A DNA stretch of 64,000 nt from Corynebacterium kroppenstedtii (GCF_016894245.1 NZ_CP069792.1:1364001-1428000), one strand, 5' to 3'. Positions 17,986-27,398 are shown, counted from the first letter of the stretch. Notes: generated by a model not told the origin, from the letters alone. Numbers and translations are program-made.

Positions 17986-19311
17986 GTGAGTGCTAGATCG
18001 GAAGACACCGTAGATAAGGCAGATCGGGTCGCGTCGGACTCGCACATCGATGGCCAGCCCACCATTGCTGTCGTCGGCGACGGGCAATTGGCTCGCATGA
18101 TGCAGCCTGCCGCAGCGGAATTGGGGCAGTCTTTACGATTGCTCGCCTCAGATACCTCAGCGTCTGCTGCCCAGATTATTCCCGACGTGGTCGTTGGTGA
18201 TTACACCAATCTCGACGACTTACATCGTGTGGCATCGGGAGCGACCGCTGTCACTTTCGATCATGAGCACGTACCCCCGGAGCATTTGCGAACTTTGCAA
18301 GCCGAGGGCGTGAATGTGGAGCCCGGTCCGGACGCGCTGCTCTACGCCCAGGACAAGTTGGCCCAGCGAAAGAAACTCCGCGCGATGGGCCTACTTGTTC
18401 CTCCCTTCATGGCGATGGACTCAATCGACGATGCGCGTCAATTTTGGCATGTCATGGACGGGGAAGTGTGCATCAAAGCCTGCCGCGGCGGGTACGACGG
18501 ACACGGCGTCTGGTTCCCCGAATCTGAAGACGAGTGCGCGGACCTCGTCGCTACCCTCCTTGACGACGGCACCCCCGTCATGGCCGAGCGCAAAGTTCAC
18601 TTGGTTCGCGAGCTATCCGCGATGATTGCGCGGACACCATCAGGAGAAACCGCGTTATGGCCCGTCGTCGAATCTGTACAAAAAGATGGCATTTGTTGGC
18701 TGGCTATCGCTCCCGCGCCGGGGTTGAAGCCTTCTCTTCACGACGAAGCACAACGAATCGCTACGCGCATTGCGACAGAACTCGGCGTGACCGGTGTGAT
18801 GGCCGTCGAACTTTTCGAGACGACAGATGTGGACGGCGATCCGGCCGTGGTGGTTAACGAACTGGCGATGCGCCCGCATAACACTGGCCATTGGACACAA
18901 GATGGGTGCGTGACCAGCCAATTTGAGCAGCATGTGCGGGCGGTGGCGGACATGCCACTCGGTAGCACCGCGATGACTGCTGAGTGCACGGTGATGGCCA
19001 ATGTGTTGGGTGGCGATGATGATCCCGATATGGCCTGGTCAGAGCGCATGGTTCACGTGTGGAAGCAGTTCCCCGAAGCAAAAATCCATTTCTATGGCAA
19101 AGGGTTCCGGCCTGGACGCAAGATAGGGCATGTGAACATTTCGGCATCTCACGTGTCAGATGCTTCGGTAGATTCAACCGATTCACTGCACTCTTCTGAG
19201 GAGTCTTCAGGTGGTCCGTCGAATACGGTATCCCCTGATGATGTTCGAAAGAAAGCGCAGGACGCTGCCTATTTCTTGGTTCACGGGCACTGGCCGGAGG
19301 CTACCCATTAG
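17986..19311 (+). CDS. purK: N5-carboxyaminoimidazole ribonucleotide synthase
   Basis: A 441-residue ATP-grasp enzyme of purine synthesis, which carboxylates AIR with bicarbonate and ATP. N-terminal AVVGDGQLARMMQPAAAELG and VTFDHEHVPPEHL are PurK signatures. The ATP-grasp part has CIKACRGGYDGHGVW, and ELAMRPHNTGHWTQDG gives the metal-binding Asn/His region. A Ser/Asp-rich insert is present near the C-terminus (about 390-415), before the final helix. The GTG start lies at 17986. Its TAG stop (19309-19311) is followed by a linker that stays open in the same frame all the way into purE (see the separate finding). Confidence 0.93.
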   Translation: MSARSEDTVDKADRVASDSHIDGQPTIAVVGDGQLARMMQPAAAELGQSLRLLASDTSASAAQIIPDVVVGDYTNLDDLHRVASGATAVTFDHEHVPPEHLRTLQAEGVNVEPGPDALLYAQDKLAQRKKLRAMGLLVPPFMAMDSIDDARQFWHVMDGEVCIKACRGGYDGHGVWFPESEDECADLVATLLDDGTPVMAERKVHLVRELSAMIARTPSGETALWPVVESVQKDGICWLAIAPAPGLKPSLHDEAQRIATRIATELGVTGVMAVELFETTDVDGDPAVVVNELAMRPHNTGHWTQDGCVTSQFEQHVRAVADMPLGSTAMTAECTVMANVLGGDDDPDMAWSERMVHVWKQFPEAKIHFYGKGFRPGRKIGHVNISASHVSDASVDSTDSLHSSEESSGGPSNTVSPDDVRKKAQDAAYFLVHGHWPEATH

Positions 19312-19347
19312 GTCTGTGCTTTAGCTCTGGCGCATCTAGGCGCCGGC

Positions 19348-19427
19348 CACGACGGCACCAAGCACGACGGCACCAAGCACGACGGCACCAAGCACGACGG
19401 TACAAAGCACGATGGCGCCAAGCACAA
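19348..19427 (+). repeat. 15-bp tandem repeats between purK and purE (HDGTK codons)
   Basis: Five full 15-base units (CACGACGGCACCAAG and variants) plus a decayed sixth lie in the 162-base purK-purE gap. In the frame shared by purK and purE each reads His-Asp-Gly-Thr/Ala-Lys. Differences between units are mostly silent. No start codon occurs in the frame before the purE ATG, so the repeats are translated only if the purK TAG is read through. Confidence 0.8.
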
Positions 19428-19473
19428 TGCCACACGTTCAGCACGAGCTTCTGGGCGAGAGAGGACAATTGAC

Positions 19474-20025
19474 ATGAGTGACAACAGTGGACAAAAAGCT
19501 ACCGCTAATTCGCAGCCAAGCGGCCCCAAGGTGGGCCTCATCATGGGCTCGGATTCAGACTGGCCAACAATGAAGCCGGCCGCCGATATTCTTCAGGAGT
19601 TCGGAATCCCCTTCGAGGTAGGCGTGGTCTCAGCGCACCGGACCCCACAGCGCATGCTAGATTATGCACGTCAGGCACATAAGCGGGGCCTATCGTGCAT
19701 CATTGCCGGAGCCGGCGGGGCAGCGCATTTGCCAGGCATGGTGGCGGCAGCGACGCCACTTCCAGTCATCGGCGTCCCACGTCCCTTGGACAACTTGGAA
19801 GGCATTGACTCTCTCCTTTCTATCGTCCAGATGCCGAGCGGTGTTCCCGTCGCGACGGTGAGTGTCGGTGGCGCTAAAAATGCGGGCCTCCTGGCCGTGC
19901 GGATTCTTTCTGCAGGGGATCAGTCGTTAATCACAAAGATGGTGAAGTATCAGGAAGAGATGGAGACCAGTGTCCTGAAAAAGGACCTTGCGCTCCGCCA
20001 GAAGCTCATGTCTGACGGGGAGTGA
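19474..20025 (+). CDS. purE: N5-carboxyaminoimidazole ribonucleotide mutase
   Basis: A 183-residue protein with the class I PurE core: [20 protein letters not shown], then [14 protein letters not shown] (catalytic His in SAHRTP), then [27 protein letters not shown] and a C-terminal [29 protein letters not shown]. It converts N5-CAIR, the product of PurK, to CAIR. The ATG at 19474 has GAGAGGA upstream, so purE can be translated alone. It is in the same reading frame as purK with no other stop than the purK TAG between them. Confidence 0.94.
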   Translation: MSDNSGQKATANSQPSGPKVGLIMGSDSDWPTMKPAADILQEFGIPFEVGVVSAHRTPQRMLDYARQAHKRGLSCIIAGAGGAAHLPGMVAAATPLPVIGVPRPLDNLEGIDSLLSIVQMPSGVPVATVSVGGAKNAGLLAVRILSAGDQSLITKMVKYQEEMETSVLKKDLALRQKLMSDGE

Positions 20026-20049
20026 GCTGGTAGTGAAAGCGAGCCGCCA

Positions 20050-21036
20050 GTGAAGAAGACCACGCGGACTCCTGCAGCTGCTGTTGCGCTGACCACAGCT
20101 GGGGCGATCGGTTGGTCACTGTCTTTTCTTATCGACGCGGGGACGTGGCGTGTACTTCCCGCGGGGCTTGCTCTGACTGGTGCAGTGGGTGTGTGGACAG
20201 CGCGGAAGATGGGCCGAGCCCTCCGCACACCTGACGGTCGAGGGCCTATCCACCTGGCTGCGGTGACGGCGACAGCGTGGTGGACGTCCACCATCATTCC
20301 GGCTGCATGGGTTGCGCTGATAGCTACGGGCGTCCAGCCACTCGTTAGGGTTATCGCCGGTGGGTATTCGCTGGTGTTCGTTGCACTGAGTGCCGGGTTT
20401 GTGTGTTTTGTGCGTGCCGTGCGGCGCCACCACTCAACATCTCGCTCCCATCGTTCGGGGAAGCTGGACAGTTATGGCCAGCATCACGGAGACGTTCCGG
20501 AGGGGATCGTCGTCTGCGGCGCCGGGCTCATCCAAGGCCGGGTGTCCCGCGTCCTGGCGTATCGCGTCGACAAGGGAATAGAAGTCTGGCGTGAAATAGA
20601 GCGCGCACATTTGTCGGAAAGCCACCGCGGCGGGAAGCGCGAGCCAGTTTTGGTGCTCTGTGGTGGGCGGGGGAACGATGAGCCGCGTCCTGAGGCGGAG
20701 GCGATGGCGGAGTATGCGCGCGAACAAGGCATGCAGTCGAAGCATATTGTGATTGAAGACACCTCAACGACGACGGAGGAAAACCTCCGGCATGCTCACG
20801 AGTTGATGACGCAGCGGTTGGGGAGGGAACCGGGGGCGCTCGTGGTGGTGAGCACGGATTTCCACTGCATACGCATTGACATGATGGTGGAACGGTTGCG
20901 TCGGGACGGGCTTTTCCGTGAGTGCGACGTCGAGGTTGTGGGAGCGACGAATCCCCGCAGCGTGCAGAACCACAGTTTGCTGAGGGAATACGCCGCGGTA
21001 GGAATGCATTACGTGAAAAACGTGTTCCGTCAATAG
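20050..21036 (+). CDS. YdcF/SanA family membrane protein (DUF218)
   Basis: A 328-residue protein with four hydrophobic segments in the first 125 residues and a C-terminal DUF218 domain (about 145-320). The domain shows GIVVCGAGLIQGRVSRVL, VLVLCGGRGNDEPRPEAEAM, the acidic DTSTTTEENLRHA motif and VVVSTDFHCIRI, all typical of the YdcF/ElyC/SanA group. Members influence envelope integrity; the biochemical reaction is unknown. GTG at 20050 follows purE by 24 bases, so it is probably part of the purKE transcript. Confidence 0.82.
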   Translation: MKKTTRTPAAAVALTTAGAIGWSLSFLIDAGTWRVLPAGLALTGAVGVWTARKMGRALRTPDGRGPIHLAAVTATAWWTSTIIPAAWVALIATGVQPLVRVIAGGYSLVFVALSAGFVCFVRAVRRHHSTSRSHRSGKLDSYGQHHGDVPEGIVVCGAGLIQGRVSRVLAYRVDKGIEVWREIERAHLSESHRGGKREPVLVLCGGRGNDEPRPEAEAMAEYAREQGMQSKHIVIEDTSTTTEENLRHAHELMTQRLGREPGALVVVSTDFHCIRIDMMVERLRRDGLFRECDVEVVGATNPRSVQNHSLLREYAAVGMHYVKNVFRQ

Positions 21037-21187
21037 TGTGGCCATGTGTGGAGTGTGGTCGTATGTGCAACGAAAACCTCACCACAGGCGCGTGGATGGT
21101 GATTAATGTCCTGAATGCGCCTACAATCGACAACTGACCTTCACCAGAACTATTACTGAACCAATCCGACTCATGAGGTGAACATCT

Positions 21188-21763
21188 ATGTCTAAGCTTC
21201 TGCGTTTCATTGGCCGCGCGGCCATCGCTCCTGTTTTTATCGTCGGCGGAAAGAACGCATTGGATAACTCTGAGCAGTTGTCTGGTGTTGTTGAGCAGGC
21301 CGCTGACAAGCTGGGAATTAAGGAACTTCCGGTTTCCTCCAACCTTCTTGTTCAAGCAAATGGTGTATCGATGATGGGCTTGGGAACTGCTCTGGGCCTT
21401 GGTATCTTCCCGCGCTTAGCAGCACTGGGCTTGGTGGGTTCCCTCGTGCCGACGACCTACGCCGGCCACCGCTTCTGGGAAGAAAAGGAACCGGAGAAGA
21501 AGAACACCCAGGCTCTAAGCTTCGCTCTGAATACCGCTATCGCCGGTGGTTTGCTGAACATCGTTGCGGCTCCGCGCACGAAGCACAAGGAAGTGTCTAA
21601 GAAGGAATCTCGCCGTGCACGCAAGGCAGAGAAGAAAGCTGCACGTGCAGAGCGTAAGGCCAAGGTTGAATCAGCCAAGACCAGTGGCTTGAAGAAAGTT
21701 GGCCACACCGGTGGGAAGCTGGCTTTCCTGACCAAGTGCCACTCGAACTGCCACTCCAAGTAA
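21188..21763 (+). CDS. DoxX family membrane protein with a long basic tail
   Basis: A 191-residue protein. Residues 1-135 match the DoxX family: RFIGRAAIAPVFIVGGKNAL at the start, then VSMMGLGTALGLGIFPRLAAL and a third hydrophobic stretch, around four membrane helices in all. From about residue 138 there is a Lys/Arg/Ala/Glu-rich tail ending in a Cys/His-rich CHSNCHSK. The ribosome-binding site is GAGGTGA before ATG at 21188. It is followed by a strong terminator. DoxX proteins are tied to redox and thiol stress; the tail is not part of the family. Confidence 0.75.
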   Translation: MSKLLRFIGRAAIAPVFIVGGKNALDNSEQLSGVVEQAADKLGIKELPVSSNLLVQANGVSMMGLGTALGLGIFPRLAALGLVGSLVPTTYAGHRFWEEKEPEKKNTQALSFALNTAIAGGLLNIVAAPRTKHKEVSKKESRRARKAEKKAARAERKAKVESAKTSGLKKVGHTGGKLAFLTKCHSNCHSK

Positions 21764-21787
21764 ATTCTGTTTGGTAGTTTTTAGACG

Positions 21788-21816
21788 AAGCGGATGCCGA
21801 CAAGGCATCCGCTTTT
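21788..21816 (+). terminator. Intrinsic terminator after the DoxX gene
   Basis: An 11-base perfect stem AAGCGGATGCC / GGCATCCGCTT with a 5-base loop (21788-21814), followed by a TTTT run. It lies between convergent genes and probably stops transcription from the left gene. The A-run at its 5' side is short, so the effect on the opposite strand should be weaker. Confidence 0.85.
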
Positions 21817-21877
21817 GTCGTGCGGTGATGTAGTCATGCCGGGCACTGGGTGGTGTCCCGATATCCCGATGCTGCCC

Positions 21878-22834
21878 TCAGTGCGGGTAATGGCCGATAG
21901 TGGCTTTTTCTGTTGCCGCAATATCGTGATAGCGGCCCTGATTCAGAATGGCATCGTGGCGCTGGTTGGCGTCTTTTTCATCGGAATAAATGACGAGCGA
22001 CCCATTATTCATCCAGGTCCCGACGGCGACGACCAAGAAATCACGAATGGTTGGCCACGCGCCGAGAAGCGCACGGTGTGCCTGAAGTGCGTTGTCACTG
22101 GCGTGCGCTGCCACGTCACTGACGTTGATCTGCGTCTGGTACCAGTGCTGACCAGCGACGTAGAGTTCGCCGGCGGTCAGAGATCCGTTGTGGTCGCGAA
22201 GAACGATGTGGTCGGGGTTGTCCGCCCCAGCGTCGTCGCCCATAAAAGCATCCGGGCACAGGCGGGCCTCGCCGAAGAGATCTACCGGTTCCCCGATGCC
22301 AAGTTCGTCCAGGTCAACCCCAGTATCTTCAACTGAACGTCCGAAGGGGTCATCGGTGCAGAGATAAACCGAGGCCTCAGAATATGCCGTTATGTTGGCC
22401 GTATAGCGCAAGAATGCATTGTTGGCCCGCGTGCTGGCATCCTTCTCGTCGTCGGAGGGTGCTGCTTCGCCCAGTTCCGCGCTATTGGCCTCCTCACCCG
22501 AGGTCGCATGACGCAACGATTCAACGAACGCGACGAGGCCATCGGCCTCCGCGTCAGCAGCAGTCTCGTCGTCGACAAGTGTGACCCCAGCCCGAACCGC
22601 TCCAAGGATGACTGCGGCGGTTTGCCACCGGGCCGGCATAGCCACAGCGAGCGAGTCGCCGGGCTCCATCATGGCCTCGTCGAGAAAATAATTCCCGAGC
22701 TTGGACGCCCAATTGTCCAGGGTAATGGTGCTGAACTCCATCCGGGACGATTGTCGTGGTTCGGGGGCATCCACGTAGACAGTCAGGCGCGGCGCACTGG
22801 GGTCGTGGTTCAACGCAGCTCTCAGAAGGTCCAT
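21878..22834 (-). CDS. TIGR03089 family protein (acyl-CoA synthetase-like N-domain)
   Basis: A 318-residue protein. The first 120 residues resemble the N-terminal part of acyl-adenylate enzymes (MDLLRAAL, then PRLTVYVDA, LDNWASKLGNYFLDE, PARWQTAAVILGAVRAG), and there is a later LTAGELYVAG element, but the AMP-binding signature (SSGTTG-K) and the C-terminal lid domain are absent. The actinobacteria-specific TIGR03089 family fits in length and position: next to the LCP ligase and rmlD, as in Rv3268 of M. tuberculosis. The function is unknown; it may be a regulatory or scaffolding relic of an adenylating enzyme. Confidence 0.8.
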   Translation of the reverse strand: MDLLRAALNHDPSAPRLTVYVDAPEPRQSSRMEFSTITLDNWASKLGNYFLDEAMMEPGDSLAVAMPARWQTAAVILGAVRAGVTLVDDETAADAEADGLVAFVESLRHATSGEEANSAELGEAAPSDDEKDASTRANNAFLRYTANITAYSEASVYLCTDDPFGRSVEDTGVDLDELGIGEPVDLFGEARLCPDAFMGDDAGADNPDHIVLRDHNGSLTAGELYVAGQHWYQTQINVSDVAAHASDNALQAHRALLGAWPTIRDFLVVAVGTWMNNGSLVIYSDEKDANQRHDAILNQGRYHDIAATEKATIGHYPH

Positions 22835-22922
22835 CAGTACTCCATTTCTAGGGTTGCGTCGTTGTCTAGGTCTCGCGTTGTTCCTCGGGCGTGCGTTTGA
22901 CTAGTGCCCCGTCGCACATCGG

Positions 22923-24947
22923 TTAATTGACGCACTTGGGGCTGTCGCCAGCATCAAACTTCGGTGATTCACCGGGCTGAGTGTTGATGTCACCCTTCTC
23001 TCCAGGAGCCGCATCGCTACTGCTCCCGGCATATGCATCCCCGTCGTTGCTGTCGTCGGATTCTTCTCCATCAAGGTAATTCTGCAGAGAATCCTCGGTC
23101 TTGCCCGGCCCGGTGTAATCGTTAGTCAAGTACACGTTGATCTCGTTATCCGAGAGCGACGAGTCCTGTTCCACCTTGAGATGCAACTTCTGAGCCAGGA
23201 ACTTTGCAGGACGAGAGTCGGGATCGGCAGCCTTAACGACGCTGGTTTGTGAGGTGCCTTCCATGTCATTGGCTGTGTTGCCTTCAGCGTAACCCTCGCT
23301 GGTGGCGATCTTCGAAATCCGGCTGGCCAGCCCAGTGATGGATGAGCCATTCGTCACTGTCACGGTGTATTGCGAGGCCATGAAGTCCCGTTCGATTGGT
23401 TCTTCGTCATCAGTCGAGCTCTCGGATTGTGACTCGTCCGAATCTTTGTGGTTATCGTCGCTCTTCTTTGGTGGTTCCTCGCCGACAGTTTTAGCGACGA
23501 ACGCTTTCACGGCATCGGGATCGACCGTGACGATGGATTCTCCATTGTCACCCGTTCCATCTAAGCTGGTTGTCGGAATGGTTTGGAATGACACATGGCC
23601 GCCAGCAACATCCTGCATCTGCGTCGCAAAGCTCATGACATCCCAGTCGTTGTCTAAGACCACTGATCGCTCAACGGCTTCAGAAAGTTTCGAGATTTTC
23701 GACGTATTAGTCAGCGTTCCGGTCGAAAGAACCTTGTGAGCCAGTGACGCCATGAACGCTTGCTGTCGCGCGATGCGGTCAAGATCGCCACGAGGAAGAC
23801 CGTGGCGCTGGCGGACGAAGGACAGAGCATCCGCCCCATCAAGGGTTTGTTTGCCCTTTTTGAAATGTGCTCCGGAGAAGTCATCATCAACGTCGTTATT
23901 CAGACATACCTCCACGCCACCGACAGCGTTGGTGAGTAGTACGAACCCCAGAAGCCCGACTTCGGCGTAATGATCGACTGTGATTCCCGTGAGGTTCGCC
24001 ACGGCATCGATCAGTGCTGACCGGCCAGCTTCTGTTGACTCCTTATCGATATCGTCCTTGTCTTTCCCCTCCTCTTGGAGATCCTTTTCTTTTTCAAACT
24101 TGGTTGCCCCGAAAACCGCGTTGATCTTCGTATTGCCCAAGTCTTTTGTATGGATGTAGGAATCGCGGGGGATGGAGATCGCTGTTGCCGACGATCCGTC
24201 ATTAGGTACACGGATGAGGACGATGGTGTCTGTATTGAGGGTTGCGACGTCGTCTCCGGCGCGGAGCATTTTCGCTTCTTCCTCACTTAATGGATTCCCT
24301 TTGGCATCGGTGCGTGAATCCGCGCCGACGAGGAGGATATCGGTGGCGCCGTCCTTAGCTTTGCCTTTTTCGCCCAGCTTGAGGTTTCCGGCGGAGGCCA
24401 TCTCATTGCCCAAGCCACCAATTGCCTTATATCCGATGGCCGGCAGTATGACACAGACCAACGCCATAACCACTAAGAGCGACTTGACTGTCCGCGATCC
24501 CACCTGTTTGTGACTGGGGCGTGCATTCGGTGGCGCCTGAATGACTCTGGCACCGGCCGCCCGGTTCGCAGGGCGGCCCCGATTGCGTGACGGTTGGGAG
24601 GATTCCGCATAGGAAGTCCGCCGTCGGTACGCGTCGGTGGACCGATGGCGGTGATTGCCGCGCTCACGGGGGGTTCGGTCGCGTAAATTCTCGTGACCAG
24701 AGCGGTCCTCAGGGCTATGACGTGAGGAGGAATAGCGGGTAGATCCGTTGTAGCCGCGACGCCCAGCGCCAGGCTGGTCACTGCTGGCGTCAGTGGCCCC
24801 GGCTCCGGACGGATGTGACTCGTGGCGATATGAACCCCGCCGCGATGCATCGTCGCTGTGTTCATGCGACGAGCGTCCGTGTGAGTCGTCACCGCGCCAG
24901 TAATGTCCTTTCGGGCCCTGGCCCCGAGAATCGTCAGTCCTACCCAT
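22923..24947 (-). CDS. LytR-CpsA-Psr family glycopolymer transferase
   Basis: About 674 residues. The layout is: a very polar N-terminal tail (1-150) rich in Arg, Ser, His and Gly; one membrane helix (about 155-173); an LCP domain (about 200-470) with DILLVGADSRTD, a long NTDTIVLIRVPNDG... ISIPRDSYI segment and FVRQRHGLPRGDLDRIARQQ; then an acidic linker and a LytR_C-like domain (about 520-610), closing with an acidic Ser/Asp tail. In corynebacteria LCP proteins attach arabinogalactan to peptidoglycan. ATG at 24947 with AAAGGAAA upstream is the likely start. Divergent rmlD and downstream wbbL support a cell-wall linkage role. Confidence 0.88.
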   Translation of the reverse strand: MGRTDDSRGQGPKGHYWRGDDSHGRSSHEHSDDASRRGSYRHESHPSGAGATDASSDQPGAGRRGYNGSTRYSSSRHSPEDRSGHENLRDRTPRERGNHRHRSTDAYRRRTSYAESSQPSRNRGRPANRAAGARVIQAPPNARPSHKQVGSRTVKSLLVVMALVCVILPAIGYKAIGGLGNEMASAGNLKLGEKGKAKDGATDILLVGADSRTDAKGNPLSEEEAKMLRAGDDVATLNTDTIVLIRVPNDGSSATAISIPRDSYIHTKDLGNTKINAVFGATKFEKEKDLQEEGKDKDDIDKESTEAGRSALIDAVANLTGITVDHYAEVGLLGFVLLTNAVGGVEVCLNNDVDDDFSGAHFKKGKQTLDGADALSFVRQRHGLPRGDLDRIARQQAFMASLAHKVLSTGTLTNTSKISKLSEAVERSVVLDNDWDVMSFATQMQDVAGGHVSFQTIPTTSLDGTGDNGESIVTVDPDAVKAFVAKTVGEEPPKKSDDNHKDSDESQSESSTDDEEPIERDFMASQYTVTVTNGSSITGLASRISKIATSEGYAEGNTANDMEGTSQTSVVKAADPDSRPAKFLAQKLHLKVEQDSSLSDNEINVYLTNDYTGPGKTEDSLQNYLDGEESDDSNDGDAYAGSSSDAAPGEKGDINTQPGESPKFDAGDSPKCVN

Positions 24948-25165
24948 ACAAAAAATTTCCTTTGGTCGATAACTATGCCTACACATTAAGGCGGCATGAC
25001 CGTGAAGCTTTTCGAGAATATACAGCTTACGCTGTAGTTTATGCGAGACGCGAGAACCGTTTGGCATGTCGAACGTCATGACCGTTATGGCGGAGCACAC
25101 ATGGGGTGCGCACACGGGTGGTGTGAACCGGCTCCGTGTACACAGGCACAAGGAGATTAAGCAAA

Positions 25166-26164
25166 GTGAATATCCTCATCGCCGGAGGGCGAGGTCAACT
25201 CGGAACCGCGCTAGCAATGACCGCTCCGGCACCGGTATGTCGTGGGCGTATTTCGTGTTTAGGGCGGACGGAATTGGACATCACCAAGCAGGACGTCATT
25301 TATGATGTTCTGGGCTCGGAACAACCAGACATGATCATTAATGCTGCCGCCTACACCGCCGTGGATCGCGCCGAAGATCCTGCCCACCAGGACGTTGCAC
25401 AAGCCGTCAACACGGATGGAGCAGCGTATATGGCGCAGGCGGCCGCGCAGGCGGGCATACCTTTTGTCCACATCTCGACGGATTACGTCTACGGCCAGAA
25501 CGACCCAATAGACCGGGAGGGGAACGATCAGGCTGATAGTCAGACAGAAACCTCAGAGCCCTTCATTGGTGGACACACACCGTTGCGTGTGGATGCCCCC
25601 ACTCACCCGCAGTCGGTTTATGGCCGTACCAAGTTAGCTGGGGACCGTGCTGTTCAGGCCGCATTTGAGAATACTGACGTCCCGTGTGTCATCGTCCGAA
25701 CCGCGTGGGTTTATTCCGGATCGGCCTTACCTAACCACCACGATTTTGTTTCCACCATGATGCGCCTGGAACAGCAGTCCCGTAACGACGCTAGCCCCCA
25801 CGTTCGCGTCGTTAATGATCAGTGGGGAAGCCCCACCAATGTTTTTGATCTTGCCCGGGGCCTGTGGGAGCTCTCGGGTGCCTCGTCAGCGACGATCAAT
25901 TTTCCCGCAATCCTTGCCCCCGGCAGCATCGTGCATTGCACAGGGGCGGGAGCATGCACCTGGTGGGACGTGGCGCGTCGAGTATTTGCAGGTGTTGGGG
26001 CAGATCCGGATCGCGTTATCCCGATTTCGACCCAGGATTATCCAACGGCTGCGGCGCGTCCACAGTGGTCTGTCCTGGACAATTCGTCGTGGCTCGCGCT
26101 AGGGCTTACGCCATTACCGGCCTGGGAGGACGGTGTCGATCGTGCTGTCTCCGGTGCCTGTTGA
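25166..26164 (+). CDS. rmlD: dTDP-4-dehydrorhamnose reductase
   Basis: A 332-residue short-chain dehydrogenase. The N-terminal ILIAGGRGQLG is the NAD(P)H-binding loop, NAAAYTAVDRAEDP the family motif, THISTDYVYG-like HISTDYVYGQNDPI the active-site Thr/Asp region, and YGRTKLAGDRAV the catalytic Tyr-x-x-x-Lys. It reduces dTDP-4-keto-rhamnose to dTDP-L-rhamnose, the donor for the arabinogalactan linker. The start is the GTG at 25166 with AAGGAG ten bases upstream. A Gln/Asp-rich insert of about 20 residues is seen near residue 115. It precedes the rhamnosyltransferase wbbL by 16 bases. Confidence 0.92.
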   Translation: MNILIAGGRGQLGTALAMTAPAPVCRGRISCLGRTELDITKQDVIYDVLGSEQPDMIINAAAYTAVDRAEDPAHQDVAQAVNTDGAAYMAQAAAQAGIPFVHISTDYVYGQNDPIDREGNDQADSQTETSEPFIGGHTPLRVDAPTHPQSVYGRTKLAGDRAVQAAFENTDVPCVIVRTAWVYSGSALPNHHDFVSTMMRLEQQSRNDASPHVRVVNDQWGSPTNVFDLARGLWELSGASSATINFPAILAPGSIVHCTGAGACTWWDVARRVFAGVGADPDRVIPISTQDYPTAAARPQWSVLDNSSWLALGLTPLPAWEDGVDRAVSGAC

Positions 26165-26180
26165 TCGCCCGAGGTTTTGA

Positions 26181-27200
26181 GTGCAGCTGGTCTCCCGAGG
26201 CGGACGTCAGAGTATCGAGTCATGTCTGGATATCGAGTACAGTATGGAACCTGTGAGCGATAAACAGGCAGAGTCACCAGCAGAACATCAGCTCAAGGGG
26301 GATCGAGCTCCACTAGCCATCGTGACCGTGACCTATTCGCCAGGGGATCACCTCCGTCATTTCCTTGATTCTCTTGCCGACGCGACCAGCCGGGAGTTCG
26401 TCGTCGTTATGGCTGATAATGGATCGACCGATGGCGCCCCGGAAGCAGCTGTGGCGCCCAATGTGGAGCTACTTCACACGGGCGGAAATGTAGGGTACGG
26501 AACCGCGGTGAACATTGCGGCTCGCCTGTTGGCCCGACGGCGGGGCCACGAGAATGCGGTGGATAGCGAATTCTTTGTGATCGCGAATCCCGATGTGGAG
26601 TTTTCGCCGGGGTCGATTGACCGCATGATTGAGGCAGCGTCTCGTCACCCGCGGGCCGGAGCGGTGGGGCCGAAAATCGTGGAGCCTGACGGCAATGTGT
26701 ATCCGTCCGCCCGGGAAGTGCCGGAGGTTATTAGTGGGATCGGGCATGCGTTGCTGGGGCCGATATGGAAGAATAACCCCTGGTCAAAAAAGTATCGACG
26801 GGGTGCTGATCTTGACCGCGAACGGGAAGCGGGATGGGTGTCTGGTTCCTGCTTATTAGTGCGGTGGGATGCATTTGAATCCATCGGCGGGTTCGACGAG
26901 CGGTACTTCATGTATATGGAAGATGTTGATTTGGGTGATCGTATGACCCACGCCGGGTGGCAAAACATCTTCACTCCAGAAGCGACGGTGACTCACGCAC
27001 AAGGCCATTCCGCGAATAAGCACAAATCAGCGATGCTTCCTGCCCATCATGACAGTGCCTACCGATTTCAGGCGGATAGGCACCCGGGGCTTCGATGGTT
27101 GCCGTTACGTGTCGCGCTGTGGTGCGGATTGAAAGCGCGAACTGGGATTTCTGTGGCGTGGGCTGGTCTGGATAGTCATACCAGAGGGCATCAGAGCTAA
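26181..27200 (+). CDS. wbbL: Rhamnosyltransferase (WbbL-type, GT2 family)
   Basis: A family 2 glycosyltransferase of up to 339 residues. Core motifs are AIVTVTYSPGDHLRHFLDSL, MADNGSTDGAPEAA, NVGYGTAVNIAARLL, FVIANPDVEFSPGSI (DxD-like Asp-Val-Glu after NP), and GWVSGSCLLVRWDAFESIGGFDERYFMYMEDVDLGDRM. These closely fit mycobacterial WbbL, which adds L-rhamnose from dTDP-Rha to decaprenyl-PP-GlcNAc to form the arabinogalactan linkage unit. GTG at 26181 has CGAGG six bases upstream; the ATG at 26244 is an alternative and would give a length closer to the family. It forms an operon with rmlD. Confidence 0.88.
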   Translation: MQLVSRGGRQSIESCLDIEYSMEPVSDKQAESPAEHQLKGDRAPLAIVTVTYSPGDHLRHFLDSLADATSREFVVVMADNGSTDGAPEAAVAPNVELLHTGGNVGYGTAVNIAARLLARRRGHENAVDSEFFVIANPDVEFSPGSIDRMIEAASRHPRAGAVGPKIVEPDGNVYPSAREVPEVISGIGHALLGPIWKNNPWSKKYRRGADLDREREAGWVSGSCLLVRWDAFESIGGFDERYFMYMEDVDLGDRMTHAGWQNIFTPEATVTHAQGHSANKHKSAMLPAHHDSAYRFQADRHPGLRWLPLRVALWCGLKARTGISVAWAGLDSHTRGHQS

Positions 27201-27398
27201 AGCTTTCGTGGATGTCGTGGGAATGGCCACGTCGTCGTCCCTAGGCGCGGGAGCACGGTTTTGTCCTAGGTGAGTGGTAGTTTAATCGCGAATCGTTGTA
27301 CGCACGCGCGTCGGCCACTTTTCGCGCGTCCATTGATAGCGATGACACAGGCTGTTGACTCAGCTTAGTGTTACGCACGTGTAGAAAGGCATGAAAAA

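Noticed and set aside
19308..19544. Minus-strand frame with repeated VPSCL units
   Set aside because: It is the antisense reading of the HDGTK repeats and the purE start. Any 15-base repeat gives repeats in all frames. It has no ribosome-binding site and no family.
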